64,000 nucleotides of DNA from Rotaria socialis (Eukaryota; Rotifera; Eurotatoria; Philodinida; Philodinidae), in the NCBI GenBank assembly GCA_905331475.1, contig CAJNYU010002985.1, positions 1 through 64,000 of the forward strand. The letters run 5' to 3'. A program made the position numbers and the translations under genes. Under the pieces are notes generated by a model. The model did not search any database. It saw only the letters and a program-made list of their open reading frames with translations, and was not told the DNA's origin. Below are positions 11,595-22,900 of this stretch, piece by piece. Numbering within the stretch: position 1 is the first letter of the stretch; the number at the start of each line of letters is the position of its first letter.

Positions 11595-11760
11595 TCATTC
11601 AATCATATTTTGAAAACGATGTTCAACAATACGTTGAACGATTAACATTTCATCTTTATTAATACCGAGAATTTGTTGTTTTTCTTCATGAATAGTAGTC
11701 ATGATAAACGATTTTTTTAAAATGTTTAAACCAGGGTCGCCAATTGTTAAGGTGTACTTT
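11595..11760 (-). pseudogene. C-terminal coding relic of an unidentified gene
   Basis: On the minus strand an open stretch reads LTIGDPGLNILKKS, then MTTIHEEKQQILGIN, and ends in QRIVEHRFQNMIE plus a stop at 11595-11597. Composition is charged and protein-like, unlike nearby AT-rich noise. The frame is closed by a stop just upstream and no other exon is recognised. It may be the last exon of a lost gene or an unannotated exon. Family not recognised. Confidence 0.25.
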
Positions 11761-12513
11761 CATTTCTTTATTAGCAGGTTCGATAACATACACCTTAACA
11801 ATAATAATATCAGCACTTAACCCATAACAGGGACAGATATACTCGTATTCAATTATCTCCAGTGAGATAAATAATACATAATGATGTGTGGAGGACAATA
11901 CGAGAAAGAAGGACAGCGCTATCGAAGTAGATGATGCTAATGATCTGTGTGTGCATACACAGATCATAACAACCACTCGTAGATTTTTTATTTGAGTTCG
12001 AATTAAATACATTTTAATTTCACCTTTATGATGCCAGTTATGACGCGACTTGTGAAGCGCATCAGTCAAAAAACGAAATAGATTTTACACAAAAGAAAGT
12101 ACAGTGATAGACGATACTGATCAATATTACAATAGATTACAAATTTCTCTACTGTAAGAACTGATAGCGTCCTGGAGTTCACTCTATGTTTTTGTCAGTG
12201 TGCATACTTTCCAGTGTTCATAATGAAATTCATAATCATGAGAGTTCTGTCACGCTTATCAGTTTATTCTTAAAGTATGAGATATCGATTGAATTTTAAA
12301 CATATCTATGCTTCATAACCGATAAACAGTTCTTAAAATATGAACTAAAATCATTCACTCGTGCTGTTGACTTTATTTTGACTTTTCTGAAACTTGAAAA
12401 TGACAAAGTTGGCGACAAATTCCACTTTTTTTAGATGATATTTTTAAAATAGTGTCATTTTGAAGATTTAAAAAATAATAGTATTAGATAAGTATATCTC
12501 AATACTTACAGTA
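11761..12513. other. Non-coding, no gene recognised
   Basis: TTGTTAAGGTGTAC (about 11747) and TACACCTTAACAAT (about 11789) form an inverted pair with a loop of about 30 nt. A minus-strand ORF of 127 codons here shows no domain. Otherwise AT-rich. Confidence 0.4.
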
Positions 12514-12913
12514 CTCTGAAAAAAATAAAGGAGATTTACACAACCCTCCGAAAAGGTTCTGCATATTTTCAAAATGCTCCAAATGTGTTCAAAGTCTCAA
12601 AAAAAGGAAACAACATTATACAAACCCNCATTAACCGTTGGTGCGTAACCTTAATGGTTCCGTACTGAACTCAATCGTTTTGTACAGAACCTTCAAGGTT
12701 TCGTATTTTCTCACGGAACCTTTTTTTGCTGTACAGAACCGAAAAAAAGGTTCTGTAAGTGATGGTTCTGCACTTGGGTAAAACGCAGAACCTTCAAAAG
12801 GGTCTGTCAAAACTTGTATCCTTTTTTTGAGACTTTGAACACATTTGGAGCATTTTGAAAATATGCAGAACCTTTTCGGAGGGTTGTGTAAACCTCCTTT
12901 ATTTTTTTCAGAG
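12514..12913. mobile_element. 400-bp hairpin MITE with TA target duplication
   Basis: Arms of about 100 bp at 12514-12613 and 12814-12913 are inverted copies differing at only one or two positions. Tips read CTCTGAAAAAAATAAAGGAG. The element is flanked by TA on both sides (12512-12513 and 12914-12915), as for Tc1/mariner-type elements. The interior carries repeated GAACCTT/AAGGTTC motifs. No ORF. One ambiguous base (n) lies at 12628. The near-perfect arms imply a recent insertion or arm homogenisation. Confidence 0.9.
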
Positions 12914-13680
12914 TAGTGTTCGAATGAGTATTTTTGTTTTCATATTGCACTCTCAACATCAGTGAGTCACGCATTATTCATGACAAAATATCCGTTATGG
13001 TGAGATATTACAAGAGGAATAAAACTGGTAAAAGACTGAATACGAGTAATGATGAACTTTAAGATTTATTCATCTAGTTTATAATAGCTAGTACTATTTG
13101 TCGTGGGACAAAAGAACCCAAAACAAAAAGATTAATAAACTCAAGCAACTTTTAGTATGGGAAAAAATGAAAAAAGAATTGACTTATTTTCTGCGATGTG
13201 CATGATAGAAATACGTTTGTCTTTTTTCTATAAGTGATAGGATAACATAGTAAATCGTGATGTTTCATAGTATCCATTATATTTAGATAACATCAAAAAC
13301 TGTAAAATTATATCTATTGAAATAAAATTATTACTTTATAAATCTTTAAGATAAACGGTTTAGTTTACGTGTGATATGTATTTCCGCTTTAATTTTTGAA
13401 TGGATAGAGTCTAATATGGAATAACATACAATACGTATTTTTTATTATAATTTTCCATCGTTTTTTCAAAAAGTCATAAATTTATTTGTGCTCGATACTT
13501 TATCTAACTCATTAAGTTATTTCGTAATGCTAACGAAAATATACCTTTTTAAAACTTTCAGATAGATATAACTAGTAGTACTCTTAGATTAAAATAATTA
13601 CATAAATATTTCTAAAGAATCTTCTAGCCTAGAAAGTCATTTGTACATCCTGTCAAGATCTTTCTTTATTTGACTTGGTA
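12914..13680. other. AT-rich spacer between two MITEs
   Basis: No ORF, RNA gene or repeat recognised. Confidence 0.5.
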
Positions 13681-14102
13681 CACTCTAAAAATATCGGCTC
13701 TTTACTGAACCCCAAAAAAGGTTCCGGAGATTTCTAAAAGCATCTAAAGGTGCCCAAAGTTTCAAAAACGGATAAAAAAATCTTCGAAACCTTTAAAGGT
13801 TCTTGCCGTGTGCCCAGGATAAGAACCTTCTGCTACAAAATCATGAGGGTTTAGTACGAAACCATTTGGTTTTAATATGAAAGTCTAAAGGTTTCGTATT
13901 TCCCCTATGAAACCTTTTTCTGCTCTACGGAACTTAAAAAAGGTTTCGTAGCAGAAGGTTCTTATCCTGGACACACGGCAAGAACCTTTAAAGGTTTCGA
14001 AGATTTTTTTATCCGTTTTTGAAACTTTGGGCACCTTTAGATGCTTTTAGAAATCTTCGGAACCCTTTTGGGGGTTCAGTAAAGAGCCGATTTTTTAGAG
14101 TG
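13681..14102. mobile_element. 422-bp hairpin MITE, related to the 12.5-kb element
   Basis: Arms of about 155 bp at 13681-13836 and 13947-14102 are nearly identical inverted copies, with tips CACTCTAAAAA. The left flank is TA (13679-13680) and the right flank is CA, so the target duplication may have mutated. Like the 12.5-kb element it has CTCT-A-run tips and internal AAGGTTC/GAACCTT motifs, so the two are probably sister MITE families. No ORF. Confidence 0.85.
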
Positions 14103-14906
14103 CACTTTGTTCAGTCTCTTGGATATTTGTGTAGAAAGTATTTGACCGATCAATGGCAGCTTTTTGTCTGTTTTATGGATTAGTTGAAGGATAGACAACG
14201 ATTAAAGTAATATTGATAAGCTTGCATCCTGTTGAACCATGATTATTCGTTCGCTAACCGCCTCCCATACGGATTCTGCATCTTTCAACGCTTGTGTAGA
14301 TTGTTTGCTTAAGCATACTGCCACTCAATGAGCCGATCTTGTTTTTTTGCCACTTGTGACGCCCAGGTAAATCATGTTATAATCATAACGTGCTGTAATG
14401 CCTGACGCATAGATGGTCGTTTTGCTAAGCGCGGCCAGTTGAATGCAATTTTGGTTTTAGTTGTTTGACGATTAATTCTTTTTTTTCTCTTCGAAAACAT
14501 GAACGAACGTTCCATCCACCAATGAACATTGTTGTACGTGCATTGCACAGATTTTGATATTTTTCGTTAACCAGAAAATTTTAACGTCCTGCAGAGAGGT
14601 GGCTAATCTAAAAGCAAGACAAATGACTACCAACAGTTCAGGAACGCATCTCACCATTGCAAAGCAGCGATGGGCCCCTATAAGTTCGATGACACTCCCG
14701 GCAGGCGGGTAGAACACAATGAAAAGTCATTTGAGAACATTCTTAACTTCAAACGAATCAATAATCGAGCAGCTCTCAGGTATAAATAATATTTTAAAAT
14801 CACATACCTCATTGATCTATTAAATATCTACAATAAACTTCTTTTTATCGTGAATGTCTCAATGTTTTTACTCGTTTCTGTTAACAATTTTTTTCAGATC
14901 ATTAGC
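14103..14906. other. Spacer with possible decayed coding sequence; 5'-UTR intron of the next gene
   Basis: At about 14150-14720 GC content rises. The minus strand gives short protein-like pieces (for example ALKDAESVWEAVSERIIM) broken by stops, probably an old transposon or gene relic. Further on, a GT at 14780 and TTTTTTTCAG at 14888-14897 fit a 118-bp 5'-UTR intron, or a trans-splice acceptor, before the ATG at 14907. Confidence 0.35.
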
Positions 14907-17900
14907 ATGCCACATAAATTTGATGATAGCAATGATGACCTGTATAGAATACGCGAACATGATTCGTTCAATTCTATAACAGTTCCACATCAATCACTTA
15001 TGGCAACTTCTAGTAGCTCGAATATATCAACAAAAGTAGAAGAATTAATTCCTCCAATTGATATAAAAGATATTATTCTTAATCTAAAAGTAAAATATAA
15101 TTATCCTGAAATTTATAAGTTCATTGAAGAACTCAAAAGTCCAAATAATGAAATGAAAGTTAATAATCGAATTCTATCTGTTTCACAGCTTTATACACTT
15201 CATATACTAAATGATCTAATCGATATGAGTAATCAAACTATACGTAAAATTTATCGCCCAACATTATTTATTCGTAAAAATGATGCATTCGGTCCATTTA
15301 ATCATTATTATTTACTGAAATTATTCGATATTGAGTATGAATGTCCAAATAAAGACAATTTTCCAAAAGTATGGAAAGTAACAGTTGATACAAATGTTAT
15401 TGTTAATGTACTTCAACTGAGTACTGCTACAAATTTTCCAACAGAAGCAAATTCGAATGCGATTGAAAATGATACGGCAACATTGATTGGAACATTACGT
15501 GCTATATGTCAAGAGAATAAATATGATGAAGAAGATGCAAAAACATAGTTTGACTGTCTTCGAGGTAAAATTTCAGTTGTGTTTAATTTCGCTTCCTTTT
15601 CAGTTTATTTCAGGCGAAAATATTAACACAATCGACCATTTACGTAGTATAACAAAAGATGATTGGGATAAGTTGAATAAAATTACTCATGTTGTTAAAC
15701 AATTAATTCGAGATTATATGCAAATAAATAGCGTCTTAGGTTCGTTTAATCAAAGTTCAGATCCATATAAAGAATCAACAGCAACCTTGTTAGATGATAT
15801 CCATCGTATTCGACGTTACTTTTATTATGTAATCAAGAAACTTGATCTTATTCCATATTTATCACGCCAAGCAGTTGATTTAGCAATTAATGAAGTTCGA
15901 AAAACTTATGATGATGATGGTAACATCTTAATTAATATTCAAAATTATCTTCGAACATTTTGCCTGAAAAATAAAGTTGAAGATCAATTATTATACGAGC
16001 AAAATAAAAGGCAATGGATCGATGAAATTAGACAATTGAAACGGGATAAAACATCATCAGATCAAGAAACTGAACAATGTCGAATACAGCTAGAACGTTT
16101 ACAAAGAGATTTGAAAACAACAGAAAAACGTACAGGTAATATAATTCGAAGAGAAGCGGCTTTGATAAAAACGAGTACAGAAGGACTCAGTCGAAGTCAG
16201 GGCGCTGACAATATAATTTATCAGAAAGAGAAAGATAAGGCGATTAAATTTCTAGAAAAAGATCAAAAAGAACTTGCACAGCAGACTGAACGTTATGTTA
16301 TTTTAATAGCCAAAGCCAGTAGTATCAAGAAAAATATAGAATGTTTAGAAAAATTAATGGAATTAAAATTAGAAGAACAACATAAAAGATAACAGTAAAA
16401 TATGGGCGTGGCCTCTTATTATATGGTCTACCAGGAACCGGTAAGTAAACATTTTATTTCATTAAAAGAAACGAGCTATAACTAGAATTTCATATATTCA
16501 ATCGATGAATGCTAAGCGATATTTTTTGCTATAATTTTTCGCTAATCATCATGGTCTTTGTTAGTGTTCGAAATAAATCGAATTAAAAAAATGACAATTA
16601 TTTGTTCAATTGTCCTTGTACCTTTATAACTGATTTATAATATCTTGATCATTTGCAATACTCGGTAGGTAAATCTGAACTACTTAAACGAGTAGCAATT
16701 TATGCCGGTATAACAATGGTTACACAACCATTGAGTGCTGGTGATCTTAATCGACCATACGTAGGTGAAACAGAAAAACTTCTTGTTGATATTATGTATC
16801 GTGCACATGCTATTCCATTTTTAATTTGTGCAATGACAATTGATGAAATTGATGGTCTTGTACCCAAACGTGATAATAATGCACAACAAGGAAAAGTTGA
16901 TGGCATTAGTGTGTTATTATCACATATTGAAGGTGTTAAAAATATTCCAAATTTAATTGTATTTGGTGCTACGAATCGTCGTAATATGATGAATGAAGCA
17001 TTTCTTTGGCGAATGCAAGCAAAAGTATGTGTTGGTCGTCCATCGCCAGCTGTACGGGCTAATATGTTAACACCATTAGTGTGTAAAGATTCAAGGGTCT
17101 TTACACCAAAGCTTCTAGAATCTTTAGTCAAAATCACAACAAACTTCAGTGGTGCTGCAATAGGAGCATTGAAGTCAAATTTAATTATTGAAATGGATCG
17201 AAATCCGAAAATAACAGAGCATCGTCTATTAGAATTAGCTGATGGTGTAGCACGCGAGTTTAATGTTTGGTTCGGTATAAGTACATTACCTGAGATATGT
17301 CGTTTAAATCCAACTATCATCAATTCTACACAATATGAAGATAATTATTCATTGGATTTTGAAAAATTAATCCCAACAGGACGTAGATTAATTGATTATA
17401 CTGATCATAAATGTCTTATTGAAATAAAAGATGAACCAACATTAGAAAAAGATTTAAATAAAGATGAAACATCTGTATCGCGCTTATTAGCACGTTTTAT
17501 CCATGGCTGTTCAACGAGAAATATTGATACAATACAAACTATTGATTTAAACTTTTTAATAAAACAAAATGCATTTGATAAAAATCAAATATTTGAATTG
17601 TTAACTACAACATTTCTTGAATGTAATGAATATAATAGATCTATGCTTATATTTGATATTGATTCATTAATTATGTTAAATAAATCTGATTCAGAAATGT
17701 CTAAATCCAAATCGATTTCAAACATACGTGTTTATCAATTCATACGTGAAAAATGTAAGACATCTATTGTTAAAAAACAGAAGCCAACGAAAAGGTATGT
17801 ATGAATCCATTGCCCTTTTTTATTTTAGAAACTGTTTTTCTAATTAAAAAAATCATTTTATTTAAGGTGATGTTACTAAAATTGAAAAATGGATTGTTAT

Positions 17901-18832
17901 GATTGTGAAAGATTCATGGTTAAAAAACCAATTGATTGATGATATTGAATTTCAAAAATCGACTTCTCAATTGAATGAAGAGCACGAAGAAGAAGAAAAA
18001 CGTATTGATGAGGAAACACCGAGAAAGTGTCCAAAGTGTTTACGTCATTATATGCCAAAAGAAGCGCGCGACGGAAATTGCCATTACCATACGGACTTCG
18101 TTGTTGATATTGATAAACCAAATGAGCGACTCATTGGTGAAAAAGCACAAGCTATTCTACAGCATTCACTATTGCAAAAATTATCTGAACAAGATATGCC
18201 AAAATTAGTATGCCCCAGGAGAATCAGGGTACGTTGGAATCGGTCGGAACCTATCAGTTCCGTTGAATTCCGACAATTTCCTAACTAACGGATTCCGGTC
18301 CAGATTTCGTCGGACCATTTCCGATCGATTCCCATCGGTTTCGTCGATTTCCGACGAATTCCGGGTCGGAACTTAACGGAATTTTTCCGGCGGAACCCGG
18401 GCCGGGATCCGTTAGTTAGGAAATCGTCGGAATTCAACGGAGCCGACTGAAAAGCAACGGAATCCATAGGATCCGGTGCCGGAAACGATCGGATCCACTG
18501 GTCGGATTGAATCTCCTGGGTGGGCTTGTTGTCTACGCAAATATGGCGATTCATTACAACCGTGTGAAACAGGCAAATGTGGCTTACCAGCCGAGCTAGA
18601 AGACACAGTTAATATGAAAAACAATGATTACATTACTGTTGTACAAGAGTATTTCAAGAAAAATTCAGCTGCGATTAAAAATCTGGAGGAGTTTTTAAGA
18701 AATTACAAGCAGACAGCAACGAGAACTGTAACAACGATACCAATACAACCATCAACAGGCATAACAGCAACAACAATAGGAACTAATATGAGATCAACAA
18801 CACCTACCGCACAAACCTACAGACGAAATTAG
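14907..18832 (+). pseudogene. Divergent AAA ATPase with CHORD-like Cys/His motif, disrupted
   Basis: Proposed exons are 14907-15564, 15614-16321 (or 16342), 16396-16440, 16669-17754 and 17867-18832. The first part has no recognised domain, then a coiled coil (about 16.0-16.4 kb). A classical AAA module follows: Walker A GLPGTGKSEL split by a 228-bp intron, YVGETEK, Walker B AMTIDEID and sensor-1-like GATNRRN. The C-terminal part has CPKC, NCHYH, then WACC and CETGKCGLP, a spacing like CHORD zinc modules. Two lesions are seen: a TAG at 15546-15548 just before the first intron, and a 308-bp element at 18213 that splits the WACC codon, shifts the frame and adds a stop. The exact gene is unknown; NSF-like ancestry is possible. 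The alternative is that TAG is avoided by a weak upstream donor. Confidence 0.65.
18213..18520. mobile_element. 308-bp GC-rich MITE inserted in the AAA gene
   Basis: Tips read CCCCAGGAGA...TCTCCTGGG. Further inside, TTCCTAACTAACGGAT and its complement ATCCGTTAGTTAGGAA form a second inverted pair. The element is much GC-richer than its surroundings, with many TTCCG/CGGAA motifs. It is flanked by TG on both sides (18211-18212, 18521-18522). Removing the element and one TG rejoins the host frame exactly (LV-W-ACC). Confidence 0.8.
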
Positions 18833-18976
18833 GAAAAGTTTCTTGCTACTTTTTGCCGTTCGATATCATTTGCGATAGATACTTAAATAAAATTCACGTT
18901 TTTCCTTATTGAAATCGTGTGCTAGTTTTGAATGAGCACGTCAAATAGTTCCTTTTGATTGCAAAAACGAGTGTGG

Positions 18977-19114
18977 AAGAGATGGGCATCCCCATGGGAA
19001 CAAATCATTTTGGGGCCCCTAAATTGTCCACGTAATATTCAAAATAATTCAAAAATTACGTGGACAGTTTAGGGATCCCAAAAATACTTGTTTTCATGGT
19101 GATGCCCATCTCTG
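18977..19114. mobile_element. Short hAT-like MITE (138 bp)
   Basis: The left AGAGATGGGCATC and the right GATGCCCATCTCTG form terminal inverted repeats of the CAGAGATGGGCA hAT type. Pairing continues inward to an ATTACGTGGACA / TGTCCACGTAAT centre. Flanking octamers GAGTGTGG and AGGTGTGG match at 6 of 8 positions, a plausible decayed 8-bp duplication. Confidence 0.65.
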
Positions 19115-19976
19115 AGGTGTGGCGTGTGGCTCTTGGTGCAGTGCTTCATTGAATATACACTACACCCACATCACACCCACAATTTTTTAAAACATTTACT
19201 AGGATAAAACCATCTACATTATTTTTCACCACTAGTTAAAGTAAATCTACATATGTATGTATAGAAAAGATATTATAGCCGTATTCATGAGTTCAAAATA
19301 TACTCGACAAATAATCAATAGAGAAATAAGTTAATCCTTCCATTATCTTTCATTGCAATAAGTACTTTGGCAAATCATGTACGTCAAAATACTATAGAGT
19401 TGTGAAAAACATAGAAACAATCCCAACTCATGTTCCATATAATTCAATAATATTTAGATTCTAATGAAAATTGTTTCTGTTGAACAGAAAAAAAGTGATG
19501 AGTTAAAACAACGTCTGTATCACACCTAAAATCAATCATTCGATGAAAAACATACATTTATGTTTGTGGACGATTGGTACTATGCCACAGAGAGTAGTGA
19601 TTGTAAAATCTGCTAGTAAAGAACATTTGAGTTTATTCGAATGAATCACATAGAATGTGAAGATTATGTAGAGATCTTTGAAATTGATTTGTTTAATGAA
19701 GAAAAGCAGTGCCATTATTTTATTTATTTAACATACATTATATTAATATAATAGTATTATACGTACGTATCGACACAAGTACAATGGTGAGAAGAAAAAT
19801 AACTGATTAGTAAAGTATGAGAGAAAAATAGAACATCAGTATCATTCAGAACTAGAAGCAGACTGTTATAAAAAAAATGCACCTGATACACAACAAAAAG
19901 AATAAATAATAGCATAAAAATCACCATTATCTGATATTCGATAAAAATGAAAAACAAAAAATATAAAGAAAAGTTT
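19115..19976. other. Intergenic / 3' flank of myosin-Id
   Basis: AT-rich, with TTTATT (AATAAA on the minus strand) near the myosin stop codon. No gene seen. Confidence 0.5.
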
Positions 19977-22900
19977 TTATTCACTGTTAGGCAACATTAA
20001 TGAAATATTCTTATTTGAACCTTTACGAAATTCAATTTTATCAACACCACCCCATGTTACATTAATAACATATTTATTTTTATCAAGTGTTGCTGAAACA
20101 TATCGTTGTACATCAACTTGAAAATTTGATCTGTTATAAAAAAAACAAGCAATAAAATAACAGAATTTTACTAAATGAAAACATACGCTCTTCGTTTGAG
20201 TTTCGCTACATGACCAACAAATTCACCGACGCGATCATTTTTTGTATGCATATAAAAAACAAGATCATGATTCGATGTTAAATGAACGACAATTAATTGT
20301 TCTTTGCCCGATGTCACACTTAAACTAATAATATCATCGATTGGAATACCAGCTTTTCGAATATGAAAACCTTTTTTAGGATCAAGTTTATAGAGATATC
20401 TCTCAGTGAGAATAATAGCACGTTCATCCGTTTTAATATGAGTATTCAACTTTATTATATATAGAGAGAGAGAGAGAAAAGAAAAATATAATTATAATTA
20501 TATGAATAAAAAACTATACCTTGACGGCGAGTGTAGAAAAGAGTACATGATTAAAATTGTCTTTTCCACGTAATTCACTGATTGATTTTCTATATTCAAG
20601 AGAACGAGAATTTTCTTCAGGCTAAAGAAAATTAAATGAAACAAAAGAAAACCTTCCTCAATCGTAGAAATAGCTTACAAGAAGTAAATAATCTCCTTTC
20701 CATTCTTCACGAATACTTGTTTCATGAAAAGTCGGTCGTTGTTGAAGATAATCTGCAGCAAGTAATTTTAATTCAAAAATAGCTCTTTGATCAGCCGGTA
20801 TTCTTTGTATAACTTTATAAGCACGCCAACTAATATAAAATATTTCAACTAGTAACATAACACAAAGATCATTCTCTTTACCGTTGATAGATTTTCTTCA
20901 ACAAATTATTCATAGGAAGAAAACCTGGTTTAGGAGCTGGCCACTTGATACTTTTACCGAAATCACGGGTATCCGAAACATTACTAAACAAATAAATCAG
21001 TTTTGTGTAACGTAACGGGAAAAAATTGTTGTCTCTCTCACCGAAATAATTCATTCAATTTATTAATATAACTTCGAGCACGATATTTTCTAAAGAAATT
21101 TTGTACTTTAATCGCTGAAATTTCACGTCGATATAGACGATGTTGTTTCCATGATCGCGTATACTAGAATGAGAAATTTCAAATAAGAAAGAGAATTTCA
21201 TTCTACATGCTTTTTGAAGAATAACAACAATAAATTGCAATCCTGCAGTTCTTTTCTTTTCTAGTTCAAATAATGAAACTCTAAAATAAAAATAAAACAA
21301 AGATTCGCATATCTTATTGTTTTGATTCACTTACGGTTGTTTAATAAATAGTTTTGTATTTCCATAAGCAACATCATTTTCAAGATTAAGTTCTCGACAA
21401 ATATAAGCAGCATTCTCTTTTGTTGGAGCACCACGAGGATATAGTTTCGATCGAACTGAATCAATTATTTTATACCTACCATACATTTGTAGAATAAGAA
21501 ACGAAGTGTTTCGACAATTTTGTCAACTTACCGTTGAACAAATCGATCGTAAGGTGTTCGATGACAAAAGCCTTTTCAATTATATTTATAGTTGAATAGT
21601 TTTTTTTAGAATTCTTACCAGCTCGACGAACTCGAACATTTTCAAGTAAACCTAAATAAGCTATTTGATGTTCAACGCGTGTTTGATCAAAGATATTCGG
21701 AGATTTTTCATCATTTGGTTTGATACAACGGACATAAAACGGTTGCTAAAAAGTAGAATAATATGTAGATCTCTTAGGATAGTGGTTTCTTTTTACTTTA
21801 GATGAAAGAAGGTTAGAAAGGCTAATCATTGAATTACGAAAAATAGTACCAGCAGTTAATGGTCGTCGTGTTACTGATGTAATACTTTTTTCACCTTCTG
21901 GCCACATGGAAGATAAAATTGGATTTTTACTATTAAATAATAATCGTTTAAAATCATCAAATAACGTATCTCGATTTTTATCCAAAAATCCATCGACCGA
22001 ATAAACAACATCGCCTATAGGTTTAAATTATTCATCTATTTTAAGAAGATTAAATATGAATACCTGCATAATGACGAATAAGAAAATGTTTATTATTATT
22101 AATACTTTTCCATATTTTATCTCCAGGTGAAAGCTAAAACAAATGCATTGTACATCGTGAAAGATCAGAATAGAAAAGTGCAATTACTTACTTTCCAACT
22201 CGAAAAATGTTTATGAGTTTTTAAGGCTTTATTTATCGAATCGAGAAACATTTCATCTGTAATATTTCCAACTGCTATACAAGCTTCATCAAGATGTGCT
22301 ATAATGCCTGTACGTGATTGTTCAATAAGATCACAAATAATCTTATTATTAAAATAATCAATCTAAAAAACGAATTTTCATTTTAAATTCGAAAACAATC
22401 GCACCATGCAAAGCGATCTTACATGCTGCCAAGTAATATTTTCTCGTTCATATTCTTCTTGTTCTTGTTTAAGTACGAGTTCAATAAATAATTGTTGTAA
22501 TTTTTCATTACAGTAATTGATACATAACTGTTCGAAGCTATAATAAAAAGAAAATTCTTGTCATCAAATACACCCAAAAAAACATGAAATCCTACCTATT
22601 ATTTTCAAAGATTTCAAAACCATATATATCTAAGACACCAATAACAAGTGAACTCTGTACAGTACGATATCCCTGAGTCAATTGTTCGTTGTTTTCTTTC
22701 GCCAAAGTTTTATTGATATGTTTAATCAACCATTCAAATAAACGTTCATACAAAGCCTAAAAGAATGGAAATCAAATTCAATAAGAACAAGAAAACAGTA
22801 ACGATATAGAATCATGCAAAATGTTCGTTTAAAAAATATAATGGGACATTTGACATATAGACAGCAAAACAAGAACGAATCATGCGTTGATTTTTTTTTA

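Noticed and set aside
11686..12069. 127-codon minus-strand ORF
   Set aside because: No domain; the adjacent frame near its 3' end looks more protein-like.
16700..17323. 207-codon minus-strand ORF
   Set aside because: Antisense to the AAA domain exon; the plus strand shows Walker and sensor motifs.
18285..18624. Minus-strand ORFs of 70-89 codons rich in Arg/Pro/Ser
   Set aside because: They fall in the GC-rich MITE and reflect its TTCCG motifs.
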